Positions 1 to 3,913 of a stretch of 5,742 bases of DNA are shown piece after piece. The notes under the pieces were generated by a model that made no database searches, was not told where the DNA came from, and was given only the letters and a program-made list of their open reading frames with translations. The position numbers were made by a program, and so were the translations under genes. The stretch lies in NCBI GenBank assembly GCA_900757265.1, contig CAAENW010000031.1, forward strand, positions 1 to 5,742, in the 5' to 3' direction. Each line of letters opens with the position of its first letter. The first letter of the stretch is position 1. The DNA comes from an uncultured Collinsella sp. (GTDB lineage: Bacteria; Actinomycetota; Coriobacteriia; Coriobacteriales; Coriobacteriaceae).

Positions 1-40
1 AGAAAGAAGGCGACGGTCCCGAGTCGCAGGAGCCGTCGCC
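1..40 (-). terminator. Rho-independent terminator of the SDR gene
   Basis: Read on the minus strand, an 8-bp GC-rich stem (GGCGACGG pairing with CCGTCGCC, plus positions 33-40 and 9-16) is extended by a 3-bp TCC/GGA pairing across one bulged base. It closes a loop of about 9 nt and is followed at once by TTCTTTCT (positions 8 to 1). The hairpin begins 19 bp past the SDR stop codon, so it most likely ends that transcript. The U-tract is interrupted and touches the window edge, so its full length is unknown. Read on the plus strand there is no T-run after the stem, so it does not look bidirectional. Confidence 0.8.
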
Positions 41-59
41 GAATAATCGTCGTGGGGTA

Positions 60-809
60 TTACCCGTCCAGGACGATGCCGCCGTCGCAGTCGCCGATCT
101 CGCCGTTCACGAAGCTGGCGAGGTCGGAAGCGAAGAACAGCACCATCTGCGCAGGCTCGCTGGCCTGGGCGGCGCGGCCCAGGGGGATACCGTTGATGAT
201 GCGCTGAGAGTTCTCGTCAGAGAGAATCGAGGTCATATCGGTAAGGGTGAGCGACGGGCATACAGCGTTGCAGCGGACGCCGAACTTGCCGCCCTCCTTG
301 GCGACTGCCTTGGTTAGACCGTTAACACCGGCCTTGGAGCTGGCGTAGGCAGCGGTGCCGAGCAGGCCACCACCGATCTTGCCAGCAACAGAGCTCACGT
401 TGACGATAGTGCCGGCATGGGCCGCCTTAAAGTGCGGGTACACGGCGTTCATCATAGTGAAGGTACCGTTGAGGTTGATGTCGATGGTGCGACGCCACTC
501 GGTGTCATCGATCTCGTCGAACTTCTTGGTGCTGATGACGCCAGCGCAGTTGATCAGGATATTGGTTTGCGGCAGGTCCGTAAAAATCTGCTCGACGGTC
601 TCGCGCGCCTTGGGTGCATCGGCAACATCGAGCTGGTAGAACTTGTTGCCTTCGCCAAGCTCGGCCACAGCGGCCTCGCCCTTAGCAGCGTTCCTTGCGA
701 TGAGCGCGACATGTCCGCCGCCCGCGACGATGCCCTTGGCGATCTCGAGGCCAATGCCCTGAGTGCCACCGGTAACGATCGCGGTTTTACCCGTGAAGTC
801 AAATGCCAT
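60..809 (-). CDS. Classical short-chain dehydrogenase/reductase (FabG-like SDR oxidoreductase)
   Basis: A cytoplasmic NAD(P)-dependent oxidoreductase of 249 aa, the usual length for a classical SDR. The Rossmann dinucleotide loop TGGTQGIG is at residues 13-20, and the NAG-type motif appears as NCAG at 87-90. The catalytic tetrad is readable as N112 (in INLNG), S140 (in NVSS), Y155 and K159 (YASSK). The Ser-Tyr spacing is 15 rather than the common 13, because of a small Gly/Leu-rich insertion at about 147-152. The post-beta6 PG motif reads CPS. The C-terminus carries the common DGG motif (242-244). An Arg after beta2 (ARN, 38-40) suggests NADP(H) preference, by inference. The ATG is the only reasonable start: an in-frame TGA lies at 828-830 with no standard start codon between. 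GGAG sits only 3 nt upstream of it. The substrate cannot be assigned; FabG-type ketoacyl reductase, sugar-alcohol or hydroxysteroid dehydrogenase activities are all possible. It is transcribed divergently from the MarR/ABC operon and looks monocistronic. Confidence 0.94.
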   Translation of the reverse strand: MAFDFTGKTAIVTGGTQGIGLEIAKGIVAGGGHVALIARNAAKGEAAVAELGEGNKFYQLDVADAPKARETVEQIFTDLPQTNILINCAGVISTKKFDEIDDTEWRRTIDINLNGTFTMMNAVYPHFKAAHAGTIVNVSSVAGKIGGGLLGTAAYASSKAGVNGLTKAVAKEGGKFGVRCNAVCPSLTLTDMTSILSDENSQRIINGIPLGRAAQASEPAQMVLFFASDLASFVNGEIGDCDGGIVLDG

Positions 810-856
810 GACTCCAACCCCCTTGATTCAGGTGTCTCCTTGCGGGAAGTTGGAGC

Positions 857-871
857 ATCGCACGTGGCGAT
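857..871. repeat. Short inverted repeat next to the SDR -10 candidate
   Basis: ATCGC (857-861) and GCGAT (867-871) form a 5+5 bp inverted repeat around ACGTG. It abuts and slightly overlaps the perfect TATAAT of the minus-strand promoter candidate, so it would cover the likely transcription start. It could be an operator for the SDR gene, but arms this short can occur by chance. Confidence 0.3.
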
Positions 872-903
872 TATATGAGTCCTAGTCGTCATGGTGGTGA
901 CAA
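870..903 (-). promoter_or_regulatory. Candidate SDR promoter, proximal (perfect -10, poorly spaced -35)
   Basis: On the minus strand a perfect TATAAT lies at 875-870. The nearest -35-like hexamer, TTGTCA (903-898, 5 of 6 consensus), is 22 bp away, longer than the usual 16-18 bp. A start near position 863 would give a leader of about 54 nt before the SDR ATG. The perfect -10 is the attraction; the spacing is the weakness. Confidence 0.35.
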
Positions 904-923
904 CCCCTCGCCTAACCGCGTGC

Positions 924-951
924 ATAATAGTTCTTTGAAACGCTTCAGCAA
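924..951 (-). promoter_or_regulatory. Candidate SDR promoter, distal
   Basis: On the minus strand TTGCTG (951-946) and TATTAT (929-924, 5 of 6) are separated by 16 bp, an acceptable sigma-70-type spacing with a weak -35. It competes with the proximal candidate at 870-903; the sequence alone does not decide between them. Confidence 0.35.
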
Positions 952-966
952 TTGAATGATTTTAAG

Positions 967-984
967 TCTTTATGCGCTCTTTAT
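967..984 (+). repeat. Direct repeat TCTTTAT with 11-bp period
   Basis: TCTTTAT occurs at 967-973 and again at 978-984. The copies are 11 bp apart start to start, about one helical turn, so both would face the same side of the DNA. The second copy runs into a TATATT hexamer (982-987) that could act as a -10 element. It may be a regulator binding site or chance in AT-rich DNA. Confidence 0.3.
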
Positions 985-987
985 ATT
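982..987 (+). promoter_or_regulatory. Candidate -10 hexamer for the MarR/ABC operon
   Basis: TATATT matches the -10 consensus at 5 of 6 positions. No good -35 is found 16-18 bp upstream; TTGAAT at 952-957 is 24 bp away. If used, transcription would start near 994. The palindrome at 1007-1026 would then lie just downstream of the start, and the whole inverted repeat at 1061-1105 would be in the leader RNA. An alternative -10, TATCAT at 1055-1060 (also 5 of 6), likewise lacks a -35. A third option uses TTGGGA at 1009-1014, inside the palindrome, as a -35. Confidence 0.25.
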
Positions 988-1006
988 GCCTAGCGGCCAA
1001 GTAGTT

Positions 1007-1026
1007 TTTTGGGATATGTCCCAAAA
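1007..1026. promoter_or_regulatory. Perfect 8+8 bp palindrome, candidate MarR operator
   Basis: TTTTGGGA (1007-1014) is followed after TATG by its exact reverse complement TCCCAAAA (1019-1026). The only asymmetry in the 20-bp element is one pair in the spacer. MarR-family dimers typically bind inverted repeats of about this size near their own promoters, and this one lies 73 bp before the MarR start codon. It is not a terminator in either direction, since neither strand has a T-run after the stem. Autoregulatory binding is inferred. Confidence 0.6.
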
Positions 1027-1060
1027 TCTACCGCATAGGGTACGCGTGCAAGGGTATCAT

Positions 1061-1105
1061 CTTTCACCGAAAATAGTTTCTAGTGTTAGGGGTTTTCGGT
1101 GGAAG
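1061..1105 (+). promoter_or_regulatory. Inverted repeat that can sequester the MarR gene start in a hairpin
   Basis: CTTTCACCGAAAA (1061-1073) and TTTTCGGTGGAAG (1093-1105) are complementary at 12 of 13 positions as DNA. All 13 pair in RNA because the odd pair is U-G. The 19-nt loop (1074-1092) ends in the Shine-Dalgarno AGGGG (1088-1092), and the GTG start codon (1099-1101) lies inside the 3' arm. A folded leader should therefore reduce initiation of the MarR gene. Full folding requires transcription to start upstream of about 1061. The same symmetry could instead be a DNA operator with widely spaced half-sites. Confidence 0.55.
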
Positions 1106-1548
1106 ATACCGATTTCCATGAGCTTGGGCGTCAGCTCTTAACTGAGTTTGGCAGCATGCATCAGCGCATTTCGCGCTTTGCGGACAAAGCTCTCGGCGGC
1201 GAGATGGCTGTCATGCGCGCTCTCATGCTCGCTGGCGGTTCGCTCACGCCGAGCGAACTCGCAAATCGCGCCTGGGTCTCGAGCGCCCGCATCGCCAACA
1301 TCCTGCGCGCCCTCGAAACCAAGGGCTGGGTCGAGCGCGAGCACTCAAAGACCGATCGTCGTCGCGTACACGTCACGGTGACCGACAAAGGCCGACAAGA
1401 TCTCGAAATCAAACGTCGGGAATTCGAGAAACGCACCGCGGCCTTCCTCGAGCAGCTCGGCGAAACAGATACCCAAGAGATGGTGCGCCTCCTAAGGCGT
1501 GCCAACGAAATTATCGATCGCAATCAAGAAAGGAGAGATGCCGAGTGA
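1099..1548 (+). CDS. MarR-family winged-helix transcriptional regulator
   Basis: A 149-aa, full-length MarR-type dimeric DNA-binding protein. Residues about 5-30 form the N-terminal dimerisation helix. The winged helix spans about 35-98: helix LTPSELANRAWV (49-60), recognition helix from S61 to about R80, and a wing carrying the family's D-x-R pattern (TDRRR, 85-89) before the strand HVTVTDKG (91-98). The C-terminal helices from about 100 complete the dimer interface. It contains no cysteine, so thiol oxidation of the OhrR/SarZ kind is excluded and a small-molecule ligand is more likely. The GTG start is forced: an in-frame TAG lies at 1087-1089 and the next in-frame Met (residue 20) would remove the first helix. 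AGGGG at 1088-1092 gives 6-nt spacing. Its stop overlaps the start of the first ABC gene by 4 bp, so it is co-expressed with the exporter and probably represses the operon until ligand binds. Confidence 0.95.
   Translation: MEDTDFHELGRQLLTEFGSMHQRISRFADKALGGEMAVMRALMLAGGSLTPSELANRAWVSSARIANILRALETKGWVEREHSKTDRRRVHVTVTDKGRQDLEIKRREFEKRTAAFLEQLGETDTQEMVRLLRRANEIIDRNQERRDAE
1529..1548 (+). promoter_or_regulatory. Ribosome binding site and GTGA stop-start overlap for ABC subunit 1
   Basis: AAAGGAG (1529-1535) lies inside the end of the MarR gene, 9 nt before the GTG at 1545-1547. That GTG overlaps the MarR stop TGA (1546-1548). The arrangement fixes the ABC start and indicates translational coupling. 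The ATG at 1538-1540 is in another frame and is not the start. Confidence 0.85.
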
Positions 1549-3911
1549 GGATTCTCAAGCTCTTTAAAAAGCATATCCTGGCGCTACTCACGGCTATCGT
1601 ACTTATCGTAATCAGCTGCAATGCCGACCTAGCGCTACCTACGTATATGAGTGACATCGTCGACGTGGGCGTGCAGCAAGGCGGCATCGCCTCGCCCGTG
1701 CCCGACACCATCCGCGCCGAATCGCTCGACGACCTCGAACTCTTTATGAGCGCCAAGGACGTCAAGGCAGTGGAGGCCGTGTTTAGCAAGGCTGACAAAA
1801 ACGGCATTCGAACGTACAAGGGCACCGAGGAAGAGCGTGCCGATGGAGGCAAGATTGCCGACATTATGAGCCTGCCCGAGACTGTCGTTCTTTCGCTCAA
1901 CCAGGGCATTGACGCCAACTCCATGGGCGACATGATGGGCTCGTCCAGCGAGAAAGACAGTAACGCTGCCCAGGCCATGCCCACCCCCGAGCAAATGGCA
2001 GCGATGACGCCCGAGCAGCTCGCCGAGATGCAGCAGAAGGCCGCAGCGGCGCAGAACATGCAAAAGCAGATTGATGCCGACGGCGGTAAGATCACCATGA
2101 AGAGCCTGCGCCTGGGTGTCGAGGGCGGTCTGGTAGACCAAAGCAAGCTCGTCGAGGGCGCCAACCAAATGGCGGACAAAATGGGCTCCATGTCGGGCTC
2201 CATCGTGACCCAGCGCGCCGTGAGCTATGTACAGGACGAGTACAAGGCGCAGGGCATCGACCCCGCTGACGTGCAGAACGCCTACCTGAGCCGCATGGCG
2301 ACCACGATGTTTGGTCTGTGCCTCGTGTCGCTCGTCGCCACCATCCTGACCGGTGCCGTGGCCTCGCGCACCGCTTGTTCCATCGCCCGCGACCTGCGCC
2401 GCGAGACCTTCAACAAGGTTATGCACTTCTCGCCGGCCGAGGTGGGCAAGTTTAGCCAGGCCTCGCTCATCACCCGCTGCACCAACGACATTCAGCAGAT
2501 TCAGATGGCCGCAACCCTGTTTATCCGCATGTGCCTCATGGCGCCCGTCATGGGCATCGTCGCCGTCATGCGCGTCCTAGCCAACCACACCGGCCTGGAG
2601 TGGACCATCGCCGTGGCCATCATCGCGGTCTCGGCCGTCGTCGGCGTGCTCATGGGCCTCACCATGCCCAAGTTCAAAAAGATGCAGAGCTTTGTGGACC
2701 GTGTGAACCTCACCGCCCGCGAGCTGCTCGACGGTCTTATGCCCATCCGCTCGTTCAACCGCGAGGAGCATGAGCTCGAGCGTTTTGACAAGGCATCACT
2801 CGACCTGATGACCACGCAGCTCTACACCAACCGAGCCATGAGCTTTATGATGCCGCTCATGATGCTCGTCATGAACTGCATCACCGTGCTTATCGTCTGG
2901 TTTGGCGCCCAGGGCGTGTCCGACGGCGTGATGCAGGTCGGCAATATGATGGCGTTTATCTCCTACACCATGCAGATCGTCATGGCGTTTATGATCCTCA
3001 CCATGGTTTCGGTCATCCTGCCCCGCGCCGAGGTCGCAGCCGAGCGCGTGGAAGAGGTCATCACCTGCCCCACGAGCATCAACGACCCTGCCTCGCCCAA
3101 ACTGCCCGCAGCCAGCGCGCCGCGCGGTGAGCTCACCTTCCGCGACGTGAGCTTCCAGTACCCCGATGCCCGCGCCGATGTCATCAGCGGTGTGAACTTC
3201 ACCACGCACGCCGGCCAGATGCTCGGCATCATTGGCTCCACGGGCTCGGGCAAGTCCACGCTCGTGCAGCTGATTCCGCGCCTGTACGACGTCACGGGCG
3301 GCAGCATTTCGCTCGACGGCATCGACGTGCGCGACATGACCCTCTCTGAGCTGCGCCGCCGCATCGGTTATATTCCGCAGCAAGGTCGCCTGTTCTCGGG
3401 CACCGTCGAGAGCAACCTCAAGTTTGCCGGCGACATGGTAAGCGATGATGACATGCACCAGGCCGCGCGCATCGCACAAGCCGAGGACTTTATCGCCGAG
3501 CGCGAGGGCGGCTACGACTCCCCCATCAGCCAGGGCGGCTCCAATGTCTCGGGCGGTCAGCGTCAGCGCCTGGCCATCGCCCGCGCCTTGGCCAAGAAGC
3601 CCGAGGTCGTGGTTTTCGATGATTCGTTTAGCGCGCTCGACTACAAGACCGACGCGCGCCTGCGCGAGGAGCTCGCCAAAAACGTCACCGACGCCGCACT
3701 CGTGGTCGTGGCCCAACGCATCGCGACCATCATGCATGCCGACCAGATCATCGTGCTCGACGACGGCCACGTGGTGGGCACCGGCACGCACGAGGAGCTG
3801 CTGCACAACTGCCCGGCGTACCTGGAGATTGCACAGTCACAGCTTTCCGCCGAGGAGCTGGGACTTACCCAAGAAGAGATTGCAGCCGTCATGGAAGGAG
3901 GCGAGCGCTAA
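1545..3911 (+). CDS. Heterodimeric ABC exporter subunit 1 (fused permease-ATPase, degenerate catalytic site, large extracellular insertion)
   Basis: An inner-membrane half-transporter of 788 aa, about 200 longer than the usual 570-600. TM1 is about 10-30. A hydrophilic segment (about 46-246) follows before TM2 (about 248-275), then TM3-4 (about 325-374) and TM5-6 (about 431-492). The excess length therefore sits in extracellular loop 1. The ATPase domain (about 528-765) has A-loop Y539, Walker A GSTGSGKST (564-572), Q-loop Q612, signature VSGGQ (668-672), Walker B ending FDD (691-693) and D-loop SALD (696-699). The catalytic Glu is Asp (D693) and the switch His is Gln (Q724, in AQR). These substitutions mark the degenerate-site subunit of TM287/288, BmrCD and LmrCD-type exporters. 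Its intact signature motif would complete the active site of the partner encoded immediately downstream. The substrate is unknown; drug, peptide or lipid export are family possibilities. The GTG start is supported by AAAGGAG at 1529-1535. Confidence 0.96.
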   Translation: MRILKLFKKHILALLTAIVLIVISCNADLALPTYMSDIVDVGVQQGGIASPVPDTIRAESLDDLELFMSAKDVKAVEAVFSKADKNGIRTYKGTEEERADGGKIADIMSLPETVVLSLNQGIDANSMGDMMGSSSEKDSNAAQAMPTPEQMAAMTPEQLAEMQQKAAAAQNMQKQIDADGGKITMKSLRLGVEGGLVDQSKLVEGANQMADKMGSMSGSIVTQRAVSYVQDEYKAQGIDPADVQNAYLSRMATTMFGLCLVSLVATILTGAVASRTACSIARDLRRETFNKVMHFSPAEVGKFSQASLITRCTNDIQQIQMAATLFIRMCLMAPVMGIVAVMRVLANHTGLEWTIAVAIIAVSAVVGVLMGLTMPKFKKMQSFVDRVNLTARELLDGLMPIRSFNREEHELERFDKASLDLMTTQLYTNRAMSFMMPLMMLVMNCITVLIVWFGAQGVSDGVMQVGNMMAFISYTMQIVMAFMILTMVSVILPRAEVAAERVEEVITCPTSINDPASPKLPAASAPRGELTFRDVSFQYPDARADVISGVNFTTHAGQMLGIIGSTGSGKSTLVQLIPRLYDVTGGSISLDGIDVRDMTLSELRRRIGYIPQQGRLFSGTVESNLKFAGDMVSDDDMHQAARIAQAEDFIAEREGGYDSPISQGGSNVSGGQRQRLAIARALAKKPEVVVFDDSFSALDYKTDARLREELAKNVTDAALVVVAQRIATIMHADQIIVLDDGHVVGTGTHEELLHNCPAYLEIAQSQLSAEELGLTQEEIAAVMEGGER
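1983..2030 (+). repeat. Tandem 8-residue repeat in the extracellular insertion
   Basis: Residues 147-154 (TPEQMAAM) and 155-162 (TPEQLAEM) of ABC subunit 1 are two adjacent copies of an octapeptide differing at two positions. They sit in a Met/Gln/Ala-rich stretch (about 127-172, eight Met in 46 residues) predicted to be outside the membrane. The composition suggests a helical or flexible linker; no function can be assigned. Confidence 0.75.
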
Positions 3912-3913
3912 TG
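3895..3913 (+). promoter_or_regulatory. Strong Shine-Dalgarno and TAATG stop-start overlap for ABC subunit 2
   Basis: AAGGAGG (3895-3901) lies in the last codons of subunit 1, 9 nt before the ATG at 3911-3913. The ATG shares one base with the stop TAA (3909-3911). This is the strongest ribosome binding site in the window. Together with the overlap it argues for coupled, roughly equal synthesis of the two subunits, as expected for a heterodimer. Confidence 0.88.

Larger units (their letters stand above)
810..1098. other. Divergent intergenic regulatory region
   Basis: This 289-bp gap separates the leftward SDR from the rightward MarR/ABC operon and is noticeably richer in A/T than the flanking genes. 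It must hold the SDR promoter and probably the operon promoter. It contains several dyads and repeats, listed separately: 857-871, 967-984, 1007-1026 and 1061-1105. I see no convincing small gene. The only ORF of note (956-1141, plus strand) lacks a ribosome binding site. Confidence 0.9.

Noticed and set aside
355..878. Plus-strand ORFs opposite the SDR gene (355-639 and 417-878).
   Set aside because: They lie antisense to a complete SDR with all catalytic motifs, and show no family motifs of their own.
1007..1026. The palindrome read as a transcription terminator.
   Set aside because: The GC part of the stem is only GGGA/TCCC, and on both strands it is followed by A-rich rather than T-rich sequence.
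1042..1047. ACGCGT hexamer palindrome and the two GGGTA copies (1038-1042 and 1052-1056) as an operator.
   Set aside because: A 6-bp palindrome and a 5-bp repeat are expected by chance in a region of this length, and no larger symmetry surrounds them.
901..1094. AACCCCT (903-909) as a distant partner of AGGGGTT (1088-1094) that could mask the MarR Shine-Dalgarno.
   Set aside because: It is only 7 bp over nearly 180 nt, and the upstream copy may not be transcribed with the operon. The local 13-bp hairpin is a far better explanation.
956..1141. A 61-codon plus-strand ORF upstream of and overlapping the MarR gene, considered as a leader peptide like BmrB of bmrCD.
   Set aside because: There is no Shine-Dalgarno before its ATG, it runs through the palindrome and the hairpin, and it overlaps the MarR gene by 43 bp in another frame. 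No attenuator-type terminator follows it.
1545..3911. The FDD Walker B and AQR switch of subunit 1 as sequencing errors or signs of a decaying gene.
   Set aside because: The frame is open throughout, all other motifs are intact, and the changes match the known degenerate-site subunit and are complemented by LSQGQ in the partner.
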